Shown one piece after another: positions 11,044 to 22,143 of a stretch of DNA of 44,430 nucleotides. Origin of the DNA: Hypsibius dujardini (Eukaryota; Tardigrada; Eutardigrada; Parachela; Hypsibiidae); the NCBI GenBank assembly GCA_001579985.1, contig LRSR01010422.1:1-44430 (forward strand), in the 5' to 3' direction. Under the pieces are notes generated by a model. It saw nothing but the letters and a program-made list of their open reading frames with translations, was not told the origin of the DNA and made no database searches. Both the position numbers and the translations under genes were made by a program. Positions within the stretch are counted from its first letter, which is position 1; every line of letters starts with the position of its first letter.

Positions 11044-12157
11044 GAGTTGCGTCTTCAGCGGCACAATTGCAAATCAGCGAGCTGTGCAATTATCAAACCT
11101 TTTCAGATTTCGTACCTGTAATGGCGTGTGTTGTATGTGAATTTCCAAGCGATGAGACAGTCAATGAGTTTTCATTTTCAAACTGTTAATGGGATTTCTC
11201 CCAAAAGAGGCAATTTAAAGTAAATGAATCGATTTCGTGAACTTATTATTCCGTTGTGGCTTCCGGCACTTTATGGTCTTATGAATGCATGCAATGCGCA
11301 CCGGGGGGGGGGGACTGGATGTGGGGAACTTTCCGTATTTCAAACAGCCGCTCGATAAGGGGTAAAATAATTTTGCACTGCAAGCGGCGTTTCACGACAA
11401 TTTTTATCAAGGTCTGCTAACTCGGGGAAGAGCAGGAACAAGAAAACTGGTGTTGATTGTCTAGTATATCCACCAACAGAGGGCGCTTCCCATTGAATTC
11501 AGGAAGGGGAGGGCTTCATAAAAGTTCTCTATAATTCGAATACGCTTTTGGGATGAGTAAGGCATCGTTAGAGACTTGAGGTCATGTTTTGCCAGCAGAG
11601 AAGGCCGTTCGCTGAACTTTCGTGATTAGAAATCGGTATTACTCACGGACTTCTGCAGAAGTAAGCGGACGTGTACGGCTGGTCTTACCACCGCACAGGG
11701 TAATGAGCTTCTCATGCGTGGGCGCATCTTCCGTTTTTTTCCCCCTGTCCCAACAACAACAGTCATGAACGTTGGCCTTGACTGACACGCCTTAATGACT
11801 CTTGAGTCTTTTTGTCTTTCTCGGTGATGGGCATGTCTTGCATGTTTCTTCAGACTTACTCCTAACCTCCAGACGATAGGCAAACAGACTCATCAATAAA
11901 ACAAGCAAATAGATGGAAAGAGAGACCGACAGACAAGTATACGTGCAGGAAAGCAGGCAGGCAAGCACACAGGTAAGCAAGCAGGCATGTAAGCAGAAAG
12001 ACGGACTGACAGGGAAGCAGGTAGGCAAACAGACAGGCAGACAGGTATACAGGCGGACAGGCGGACAGGCGGACAGACAGGCAGGCAAACAGGGAGACAT
12101 GTAGGTATGTAGGCTGGCGCTCAGACAGGAATTCAGGAAGACAGACAGGGTGACCGG

Positions 12158-12196
<39 letters not shown>

Positions 12197-13015
12197 ACGA
12201 AAATCGACAGAATATTTTCGTTCATCATAATAAGTTGATTTGCCTGAGATACAGACAGTCTGTCTGTGTCCAGAAGGTGATGCACCTAGTTCCGCGCCAA
12301 TTTATTACTATGCCCGCTTGGCCCTGCGTGGGTGTTAATATAGCATTGAAGAGTTTTTCCATAGAAAAAATGATAACCAGCTTGCCACATTAATAGTACA
12401 TTGAACTGCGGGGGTGATATGTACCGGTACATTCACCGTGCAAAAAAATTAGCCGGAACAATTTTAAAGGGATGTTTTTTTTCGTGACTAAACACCAAAA
12501 TCTCAACACTTATTTACAAGTGTGAGAAGAAATAATTGCGCGACGCCGCCGCGTCGGAAGTCATTCGAGCCTAAAAACGATGGACAGACAAGCAGACAAG
12601 ACACACAGAGATCACTGACGCCTTGAAAGCAGGTTTTTTGTCTTAGCGTGTTGAAGAATAATATGTGGCCATGATTCTGCGGACCGCCTCGCGCGCGTTT
12701 TTTCCCCATCCTCTTTACGTAAATCTGAGAAGGGCGACGGTGTACACGGGGTGTCATTGTTTCCAACTTTTTAGGCATTTTAAAGCACACAATTAGTCGG
12801 TCCTTCCTTCTCAAAGAGCCTTTTCATTATTGTGACTTCACAGAAGGTCCGAACTTTTAGTCCCACCAGCATATTTACATATCATTAGTGGACATTTTGT
12901 TTACACTTATATCTGCACTGTCGGTCTTTAATATTGTAAAGATTTGAAGCACGTTTATCGGTTTCAATTTCCAAGTTATTTTAGGGACGCGGTACAGATC
13001 ATCGATCGACCGGTC
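11044..13015. other. Intergenic: metallothionein to mucin
   Basis: This holds the presumed metallothionein 3' region, a poly-G run near 11304-11312, a CAGG/CAGA array (11925-12195) and the mucin promoter. A TGCGCAC motif (metal-response core) occurs at 11295 but may be chance. Open frames here are short and repeat-derived. No gene seen. Confidence 0.45.
11925..12195 (-). repeat. CAGG/CAGA simple-repeat array
   Basis: Irregular caggcaagcagg blocks ending in about ten perfect gcag units (12150-12195). This is the same sequence class as the intronic arrays elsewhere in the window. Confidence 0.85.
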
Positions 13016-16000
13016 ATGGACCACCGCAGTCGGAAATTTATCTCTTCAATTGTGATCCTCTTCAACTTTGCTAGTTCTTACAAGGTATGAGAAGGCTGTG
13101 AATCCATAGAGCGGCAGCTTGGCAAGCAGACAGGTAGCCAGACAGGCAGACTGACAGGCAGACAGACTGACAGACAGACAGACAGACACAACAGACAAAA
13201 CAGACAGACAGACAGACAGACAACAGACAGACAGACAGACAAGCAGACAGACAGACAGACAGAGAGACAGAGAGACAGACAGACAAGCAGACAGACAGAC
13301 AGACAGACAAGCAGACAGACAGACATACGAATATTAAACTATATCAACTAAGCATTGTGAAATATTTCAGTGCCAAGATTTTGGCGGCACGAATTTCGGA
13401 GATGCCATTCGGCAAACCGCTAACGGGATTATCACCCAGATGCAAACTGGCTTGAGCAACAATTTCAAACCTTTCGGACCACTGCCGTCGTTATCCAGTT
13501 TTCCCACACCTCCACCCAATAGCATGGAAATTGTGATACCCGGTAGTAACACAACCAGGATAATTCGAGAACTGATTGTCGAGCCTTCCGGCAACCAAGC
13601 CGCGGACAACGAGATTCCCAATCTCAACGTCATCAGAACCACTCAGACGCCTGTAATCAGTTCCACAACAATTTCCATAACAAACTCATCCGCCGCCGAA
13701 AACGCGACAGATTCTTCCTCCCTGAAAGAATCCAGTCATCAGTTGCTGGCTGCGGTCTCTCAGACGTCTCCGGCCCTTTCGAAGGTCACTGCAATCCCAG
13801 TCGCGTTCAACGACTCGCTGATCACTTTGGACAACACAACAACAACTGCCGAGAACTTGACCGAATCCTTATTCGACCTTTGGGCTCTTCGGAAAATGAG
13901 CATCGCCAACGGTTCGTCGTGGAACAACGCCTCGGGAATCCTGTCAAACCCTTTCCTCCAAAACGTCACTGTCTTCTTCAGTAACGCCTCTTCCGAGTCG
14001 GAAAACTCTTCCGCCGGAGAAAACTCGACAGTTGTTTTACTGGTAAAAACCGTCTCACAAGATCCACTGGAGAAAGCGAAAAACGTGACGGTTTCAATCA
14101 CAGCTACGACGGAGAGTCGAACTGAAGGGTTGGACAGTTCGCTGCCTGCAATCAACGGCAGTTCCGCGCCCCTTCTAGGGAACTCGTCGTTTTCAAAGAT
14201 TTTCTTCGATCGGGCTGCCCTGTCCGGGAACACAGGCGCAGGTAGGAATATGAGATAAAACCATCAATTCAAAAAGGGTTCCTTCAAAAGCGTTGATTCA
14301 AAAAGGGTTGATTTTTTAAACATTTTATTTCAAAATTTTATGTATTGAGTGCATAAAACTTAAGTGAAGAATGTAATATTTATTATATATTAATATCTAA
14401 AAATAATACTTTAAGTAATGAAATACGTGTATTGTACGTACTCAAAGCGTTTGAATTTTCAAAGAAAAAAATAGATAAAATTGTTCACACTAATGTTCTT
14501 ACCTTCTGACCAAGAAACTAAATAAAAATTTAACAAAACGTCAAAAGCAAATACATTTCAATCAAACTGCCGTTTCGATCACGTGATATAGGTTCAAGTG
14601 TGGACGTCTCAACTTCCAGTACAACTGCGCTCGTCCTTCCGTTGTCGTCCTCCTCAGCAACGACTGCTGCATCCTCCAATTTCTCTTTAGAGCCCACAAA
14701 TGGAACGGGACCATCCTTGGTTCAGTCGACATTCAGCTCTGTCCATCCCTCGGCCGGGGAGGCAAACCTTAACGGAAGCGGAGGACCATTACCGAGTACG
14801 GTGACAGTCTCGACGGTGCCCGGTTTCAATCACGAGCAAACCCTTTCGCGAGATCAGAAAGTCTTTGTCGCTTCCTCGGCCGGAGCGTTGACACCGAACA
14901 GCTTGTCCTTGAACATCGGTTCCAGTTTAGTGACGCCGAGGACGGAGGCCACGACCACCGAAATCATGGCTACAGCCGCCAGTGTTTTGTTGTCTGAGAA
15001 GAACGCGACGACTGTTCATGCTGGCGTGGTGGAAGAGATCTTCCAGGCAACGACAGCCGCCTCGACTGCCGGTGGAGTGGCCGTTCTAACAGTCGGCAAC
15101 GTAACCGAACCCGTTAACGGAACGGGAAACTTGGTCAACTCATCCTTTGTCCTTCGAGCAGCTCACTTGTTAAGTGAGACGTCGCCACCGTCGGCAAACC
15201 AGGCTGACCGTGGCAGTAGCACAGAGGTCCCCATCATCGTCGTGTCCAGTGCGCAGAGTGTCGCCACGACGGTTCAACCACCGAGTGAAACGACCACGGT
15301 AATGCTTGAAATACAAAAATCGAATGTTTTATATAAATTTAATTGGCATAATATTATTTTGATTAAAATCAAAATTGATTGAACATTACATTGAAAATAA
15401 CATCGAAAATCATGTTGCTGTCTTAAACATTTTTTTTGCAATCACTGTTACATTTTAGATTGCTACTGCAACCCGACTGGCAAACGACAGCCGTCCCTCC
15501 AACGAAGCAGGTTTAAAAAATTCTTCTGAGTCTGCAGCGGACAACAAGAACTCTAGCATGAGTTCCAGTACACTTTTCCCGACAACGACCACTGAATTCG
15601 TCTCCGCGTCCTCTGACCCAGCGACCCCATCTGACACAACCACGACCGCCCGCCCAGCCGCCCAAGAGGTCGCATCAGGGGTCAGCCGTACCGCGAACGA
15701 ACAAGCATCAACGGCCACCACTGAAAACAGCGCCTCCACACATCACATTGACTTGACAACACCGGCTGTTCTTGCTAAACTGGGTCAAAGCCCAATGGAA
15801 AGCTCTGCTGGTGAATCGACAAGTACTGCTCGGACAACGGCCTCCTTCGTAGTATCCACTTTCACCGATCGGAACAACGGAACAGATGGGACGACTGTAG
15901 TCCATTCCGGAGAGCAAAACGACACCTTTGCAGCTGTCTTGTTCGATGCGACAGCGAACTTGCCAAAGAACACAACGAAACTGCTCGTGTCTGACCAGCC

Positions 16001-19000
16001 CTCCGCCGAACTGAGCAACGGAACGCTAAACAGCACCGCTCATTTTTTCACGGCTAATGGAACAGAAGAACAGTCGAAGGCTTCGACAAATTCGAACGGT
16101 TCCAGTTCATTCAATTCCAGTTCCAGTTCCAGTTCAATTGATTCCAGTTCCAGTCCCAGTTCATTCAATTCCAGTTCCAGTTCATTTGATTCCAGTTCCA
16201 GTCCCAGTTCATTCAGTTTCAGTTCCAGTTCCAGTTCGGTGGGATTTGACAGCAGTGGACAGTCCTTCAATACAACGGCGAATTTGGGTTCGTCAACGGT
16301 CCCAACGTCTATCGTTCCGTTGGTGGGTGGCGGTAATGACGCACTGAATGCTTCTGGCTTTGAGGCCCTGTCGAAAAACTCATCCATCGCTGACGCTGCC
16401 GATAAAACGAACAGATCATCGCCCAATTTTGTTCCTCTTCACTTTTTCAACCAGCTGAACCATCTGGAAGTGCTGAACGCCACCATTCCGCCGGAATGGT
16501 TCTTGAACGCGACGGCGGCTCCTGTGGGTTCGTCTGTATGGGACGCCGCCAAACGGTTCGTTGTGAACTTGTTCGCATTCTCTCAAGACAACAGCACGAG
16601 TACCCTTGATGCGGTGAACAGCACGATACGCGCGACAGCTGTCAATGGGACATCAATTTCAAACAGTTCAGCGGTGAATAAAAGGACCAATGTCGATTCG
16701 AACGGGGTTGCGATTGATCTCAAGGACGTTGCTAGGAATGGAACCGCAGACAGAACGGAGAATGGAACAGTGAGCGTTAGTTTGAATGGAACCGAAAATA
16801 TCACAATGAGCGACGGCGCATTTAGCCAAACAAACGGAACAGCAGATGTAACAACAAACGAAACGGCGTACGGAAAGGCGAATGACACAGCGAACAGAAC
16901 AACGACCGGAACAGCGAAAGATACAACAATCGTTGTAACGAACATCGCAACAAACGGCACAGCGAATGGAACAGCGAATGGAACAGCGAATGGAACAGCG
17001 AATGGAACAATCAACGATGCAGCGAACAAAACAATAAACGGAACAGCGGACGGCAAATCAAATAGCATAACGAACATCATAGCGAACGAAGCAGCGAACG
17101 AAACATCGAACGGAACAGCGAACGGAACAGCGAACGACTCCAGTTTGCTGGTTCTCGATGCCCAACTCAACGCAACGTTTTCCACCTCAGCTTCAAACAG
17201 TCTCACAACGGAACCGTCGGTAACGAGCGCCTTTTCCAATTCATCCGTTAACGAAGGTAATGCGGGACTAAACTCGTTAAATATCGATCTGGCTCTCTCG
17301 AACTCTTCAACTGCTGAAATTTCCAATGGTACCAACCGGATTGCTTCCAACGGCGCCGTTCCGTTGCATTTCTTCAACCAATTAAATCACCTCGAGGTCC
17401 TCAACGCTACCATTCCACCGGATTGGTGGCAGAATGCGCCCACCGCTAATCCAGCGACCACGAAACTGGTGGTCTTCAACATGTTCGCCACTTCATTAGA
17501 CGACGGCAACGAGGCGCTCAACTTCACCGAACCGCATGTCGTGTCGAACTCCTCCGTCCTGGGGGGGCTCCTTGCTGCCAATGCTTCGAATACCACGCAT
17601 GAGCATAACAGCACAAACTTGACGTTCGGTAACCAGCTGATTCATCTCGAAGTGATAAATTCAACGATTATCGCTGGAGGACTCGCGAACTCGACGAACT
17701 CTTCAAGTAGCACTTCAAAGTTGGAGGTCTCTGGTCCGTTTTTCAACTCAACGGAGGCCTCAATCGTTGCTCATCAAGAGCAGACAACATCTTCCTTAAC
17801 GACGAAGGTTCTCGCAACGACCGGTACACCAAGCACGGAAGATTTGACGTCGACTTCGTCATCCTCAATTCCCGTCGCTACCACAGCCACCATAAACAGC
17901 AGTTCCAACGTAAGCGAGGCGTCTCTTCATGACGTTACCGCATTCCGGAGTACTCCGAGTCAACCGTCGAGCACTACCGAACCGTCAACACCGTTCACGT
18001 CTGTCACGTTTCTCAAGGACAACACTGTCGGGTCTTCTTCGGGTACGCCAACTTCATCAGCCGCGTCTACGACCCTGACAAGTACCGCAGAATCGAGCGG
18101 TGGAACCTTTTCGACAACACAAAACCAAAATTCGACGGAAGGGCCAAGCACCGTCGCAACGACGGTCGTCATTGGACGGAACCTCTCGTCGACGGAAAAT
18201 TTTCGTCAAGACGAAAACCACAACATGGTTTCGCCTTCCAACCTCCCCGCTGACGTAACGGGAGCTACTTCGCTGGCTCCTGTCAGTGAAAGTACCGACA
18301 CTGCTTCAGTCACCAGCACGACGGTTGTCTCAAAGGTTCTGGAAGTGACGAACCAAACTTCTTTCGCTGAAAACATCTCGTCCAGCGTCAGTTCCACCGA
18401 AAAATCCGTTGCGGCAACGACTTCCGGACAAGCTGCAAACAAAAACTTCACACTGGAGAACCATAATCTGAGTGAGTCGGTCAACGGAACAAGAGGAGGT
18501 AACTCCAGTCAGCACGTCGAACTCGGGAACCCTGATTTGGTCGCGGAATCGACCTTGAAGCTCATTCACAGCCAGACCAATGAGAGCAGCGAACTCCACA
18601 ACAGTTCCACGGAGACCTCGGATGTTCACGCCTCTTTGACAGTGGAGTCTTCATCGCTTCAGTCGGTTTTGAACGTCTCGAACAACTTTAACGTCACCGT
18701 CGTGACTACAGCAATCCCGTTTGTTCAGGAGCAACGATCTACCTCGGTGGTTCTCACTTCGAGTGCAGCCACGCCCTCTTCGGTACCGATTTCTGCCAGC
18801 TCAACTACAATTCTGGCAGCTGCTGATGAAGCACTTTCGAATGCGACTCAAACTACTCCGAGTTCCACGAAGAAAAGAACATGGCCTCGTCCCAACCCTG
18901 ACCGTCTCTACCCCGTGCAGATGAAACAGAATGCGACCCTTGTAGCTGTCGGTCTGGCTAACCCCCCGGCCAACGCTAGCGACTTGGAACTTCCATGGAC

Positions 19001-21298
19001 GCTGCCGAATACGCGAGCTGGGGAAGAAGACTTCCTACAGCCTAAAAGGCTGCCTATTCCAACAGATTCAGTAACCCGATTGGAAATCCTTTCAGCGCCT
19101 ACCGTGAAGACTGTACTAAAGAAAACAGTTGCAGTTTCGTCTCCTTGTAAGTGCTGAATCGATCCTATGAATGAGAAGGGTTTTTGCTTTGTATTACTGT
19201 CCGTATTTTATATAGCGACGGAAGCCACTGTGAGTTCCACACCAACTGCCGCCGTGGTTCAGCAGACTTGGACCCCGTACACGCCGAAAGACCCGGAGGA
19301 TGAGAAGAAATTTTGGAGCCTGATTCCGCGACCGTTGAGCGCCCAACAAGTGGCTCAGTTGAAGCTTAAGATTGGCCGAGAATCGGCTTACCCGACCTTC
19401 GATACGATCCCGCAGACGTCGTTCAGGTGCTCGGACGTGGATCAGCCCGGCTATTATGCTGACCCAGAAGCCGGCTGCCAAGTGAGTTTGCCAATACAGA
19501 AACTCACAAGATACTGTAATATGCCGCATAGTTGAGGGAGGCGGCGTTCCGTTCAACAGAACACTAAAAAAAAGCAACCCAGGCTTTATTGCTTTCAACA
19601 TAAAGACCACAAGACTCCAACCTGTTGATTGTTGATTAGGTTTGCTTTTTAATTTCTAGCACAAGTGGAGCCGTTGATTTCTTGATTCGTTTTTGTTTCG
19701 GTCCCTTGGGGCGTGAGACCTCTGCACAAAAATGGTCAAGTATAATCGCTAATTGGACGAAGAACAAACGCGTATTTTAGCTCTCCGACCGGGTAGAATT
19801 ATGGCCGTAAAAGTAATTCTGTAACCGGCCGGGCGTTATTTTTCTGTACCTATGGGCAAAGTTATCGAGCGTTCTGCTTAACCGAACGCCACTTCCCTCA
19901 ACTGTGCGGCATTCTACAGTAAAAGTGTCTTTTTAATAAAATAAGAATTACTTTCTTGTTGTGTTTAGGCGTTCCACCGTTGTGACGTGAACGGAGGCCA
20001 GTACAATTTCATCTGCCCGAAGACCACGCTGTTCAGTCAGATTACCTTGGTAAGATAATTTTAAGAGCATAGAAAATAGACCGGACGATTGCGGAGGGTC
20101 CCAGAAATGGGCAAAAAGAGCAAGGCAGGGGTAATATTTGAACAATCAACCAATCAACCAATCAATCAGCGGAGCTCCGGTGCAATCGGAGCGGAGTTGA
20201 TTGGTTGATTGTTCAATTATCACCCCTGCCCCGCCCCTTTTGCCCACCCCTTCTGAATTTAATCTAATGGAGGGTCCCGGAAATGGGCAAAAGGGGCGGA
20301 ACAGGGGTAATATTTGAACTATCAACCAATCAACCAGCGAAGCTCGGTAGCAATCGGAGCGGAGTTGATTGGTTGATTGTTTTATTATTACCCCGGCCCC
20401 GCCCCTTTTGCCCATTTCCGGAACCCTCTGTTAAATTAAATTCTATCGCTTATTGTAACTGTCTCTCTATGCAGGTCTGCGACTACTGGTACAATGTCAA
20501 TTGCAATGAGTAAGTAACGATTAATGAGAGTTCGGTTTTTAATTGCATCTGACTTGAAAGAAAAATACTTTACTTAATCTGAACTAAATCAGGTGTTTTG
20601 AAGATCAATGGCTTCTTATTTCTACAATTCATTGTAACCTTAGATTATTTCAGGCAACTTGAATTTATTTCCAGCAAATAAACTTAATTTATGTAAACTA
20701 AATTAAGTTTAAGAAATGTAAAAATTTTACCGTGACAAAGTTTATTTATGCGTGGAAATTATTCAGGCAAGTCAAGCACGCTGGCTACATAAACTCCCGC
20801 ATCTACCAAGGCAAGACGTACCGCTTCGCACGATTCCGATCTCGTAATGAGACTGCGAGCCCTACGACGACCTCTGACCCTCCCAAGACCGAAACCCGAA
20901 GTACCACAACCGCGAACGGAAACTTGACGACGACGACAACGACGACCGTAATCAATAGCACGGCTGATGTGTTGAAAGATCGCTCGGCTGAGGAAGATCT
21001 GCCGCAGATCAGGAGGTTTCGTCCGACTGAAGGACCGATGTCTGTGACGACGGATACTGCCGTGGAAGTCGTTGTGATTAACTCCACCAAGGCTCCCGCG
21101 ACTGTCTCAGCCGTTTCCACCGGTTCAACTGGCGTGTCTGTGAACGCAGACCGTTCAGTATCAATTAATCCGTCTACTCTGTCTCCTCTGTCTACTCTGT
21201 CTACCCTGTCTCCTCTGTCTCCTCTGTCTGTTAATGCGACACTGCCCACTTTCCTCGCTAATTCCGGAAATGTTTCTTTAGCAATTGAGGACCCTTAA
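13016..21298 (+). CDS. Giant Ser/Thr/Asn-rich mucin with C-terminal chitin-binding domain
   Basis: Eight exons: 13016-13084, 13371-14241, 14592-15298, 15459-19146, 19216-19481, 19969-20049, 20475-20509, 20767-21298. Together they encode about 2082 residues with frame kept at all seven junctions. Residues 1-23 form a signal peptide (MDHRSRKFISSIVILFNFAS). About 1,800 residues of Ser/Thr/Asn-rich sequence follow, dense in N-glycosylation sequons, including tandem NGTA units (about 16950-17140) and a poly-Ser tract (16097-16240). A module VPLHFFNQLNHLEVLNATIP occurs at residue about 874 and again at about 1183, with a partial third copy (NQLIHLEVINSTI) near 1274. Residues about 1848-1905 form a ChtBD2/CBM14 domain with six Cys: FRCSDVDQPGYYADPEAGCQ, FHRCDV, FICPKTTLF and VCDYWYNVNC. 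A Thr-rich tail ends SLAIEDP. It probably binds chitin in cuticle or gut lining while presenting a hydrated glycan brush. Confidence 0.88.
13105..13325 (-). repeat. CAGA tetranucleotide array in mucin intron 1
   Basis: Long runs of cagacagacaga broken by caagc and gagag variants fill most of the 286-bp first intron. The acceptor (aatatttcag) follows within 45 bp. Confidence 0.9.
16097..16240 (+). repeat. TTCCAG coding minisatellite (poly-Ser)
   Basis: Tandem ttccag hexamers with attcaattcc and cccagttc variants. Read in frame they give Ser-rich sequence with Phe/Asn/Asp interruptions inside mucin exon 4. Confidence 0.85.
16948..17140 (+). repeat. AATGGAACAGCG coding minisatellite (NGTA repeat)
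   Basis: A 12-bp unit, aatggaacagcg, four perfect copies near 16968-17015 and diverged copies on both sides. It encodes Asn-Gly-Thr-Ala, one N-glycosylation sequon per unit. Confidence 0.88.
19514..19919. mobile_element. TA-flanked inverted-repeat element in mucin intron 5
   Basis: Left end CTGTAATATGCCGCATAGTT, right end the complement of CTGTAGAATGCCGCACAGTT. The arms extend about 50 bp through a GAGGGAGGCGGCGTTCCG-like block. TA lies on both sides (19512-19513 and 19920-19921). The element is 406 bp, has no transposase and has an AT/GC-mixed spacer. It sits wholly in the intron 19482-19968. Confidence 0.8.
20093..20251. repeat. Hairpin element, family C copy 1 (mucin intron 6)
   Basis: Left arm ggagggtcccagaaatgggc; right arm near gccccttttgcccacccctt. 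Inner arms are caatcaaccaatcaacc and ggttgattggttgattg. It is tandem with a second hairpin 17 bp downstream. Confidence 0.75.
20269..20430. repeat. Hairpin element, family C copy 2 (mucin intron 6)
   Basis: Same structure as the hairpin at 20093-20251 and better preserved: tggagggtcccggaaatggg on the left, and the complementary cccatttccggaaccctctg on the right. The loop motif gcaatcggagcggagttgat is shared by both copies. It ends 44 bp before exon 7. Confidence 0.8.
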
Positions 21299-21666
21299 AT
21301 GGCGAAAAAAATGTCCACGAACCTGAAGTTGGACTTAATGTTTCTTGTTGTTTTGTGTGTGCCTTATTACGCACCGTTGTTATATATTTTACTTCTTTTC
21401 CGCAATACCTTGCCCATAATAATAGAACACGTAAAGCCAACACCCTCATCGATGAGGACGAGGTTCTCCTGCTGTGTAAACTGTTAATCCAATCTATTTT
21501 TCGAAAGTGCTTGCACATGGCACTTAGAGATACATGCGAAGTCCTGTTCTCTAAGCCGAAGCGTGTATCGGTTCATACTCCATACGCTCTGTGGTTATGA
21601 TAAAGATTAGAGGAGTAAAATTTCACGTCGTTGCGTTGACTGGCAACAGAATACAACTAAATACAG
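21299..21666. other. Mucin 3' flank up to tRNA-Glu
   Basis: AT-rich presumed 3' untranslated region of the mucin gene. No canonical AATAAA was seen. Small open frames here lack motifs. Confidence 0.4.
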
Positions 21667-21738
21667 TCCCATGTGGTCTAGTGGCTAGGATTCCTCGCTT
21701 TCACCGAGGCGGCCGGGGTTCGATTCCCCGCATGGGAA
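21667..21738 (+). tRNA. tRNA-Glu (anticodon TTC)
   Basis: A 72-nt tRNA. The acceptor stem TCCCATG pairs with CATGGGA, followed by discriminator A. D arm TGGTCTAGTGGCTAGGA (A box), anticodon stem CCTCG/CGAGG with loop CTTTCAC (anticodon TTC), variable loop CGGC, and T arm CGGGGTTCGATTCCCCG (B box). CCA is not encoded, as usual in eukaryotes. A TTTTT run at 21742-21746 can serve as the Pol III terminator. No intron. Confidence 0.97.
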
Positions 21739-22143
21739 AACTTTTTGTCAATAATTTAGTTTTTTTTCATCTCGAGTCGGCAATACTGTCCCCGTAGTAA
21801 TTTTCAGGCCATTCATCACTGAAATTAGATACGGATGGATAAATCATTAAAGATAAAAAAGGATTGCCATATTTTCAGGTTCGATGCAAGTTGCAGTATG
21901 AGCATACTACAACAAGTAAACTTTCAATATGCTGAGCGCATGTCTGCTGCGTGCTGCCTACTGATCAAAGGGAGCTGCGTGCATCTCCCTGACAGATAAA
22001 TCTGTTGCTCTACAGCACCTCCTCTCAACACACAGTTGGCGCGACTGTTAAGCTACAAAAAAGTGTTTAACGCTGGAAATGAAAAAAAATGCAGTATGCA
22101 TGCCTTTTTTATGAGGCGAGGTAGATGTATGAAGAACGGTTCG
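21739..22143. other. Gap between tRNA-Glu and lectin gene
   Basis: Pol III terminator run at 21742-21746, then the presumed 3' flank of the reverse-strand lectin gene. No clear gene or repeat. Confidence 0.4.

Noticed and set aside
10868-11301. Metal-response cores TGCGCAC at 10868 and 11295 around the metallothionein gene
   Set aside because: They lie in an intron and downstream, and a 7-base degenerate core is expected about once per kilobase by chance. They were not called as elements.
16583-17377. 264-codon reverse-strand frame inside the mucin exon
   Set aside because: It is the antisense reading of the NGTA repeat and surrounding low-complexity codons. The forward strand has splice sites, signal peptide and a real domain.
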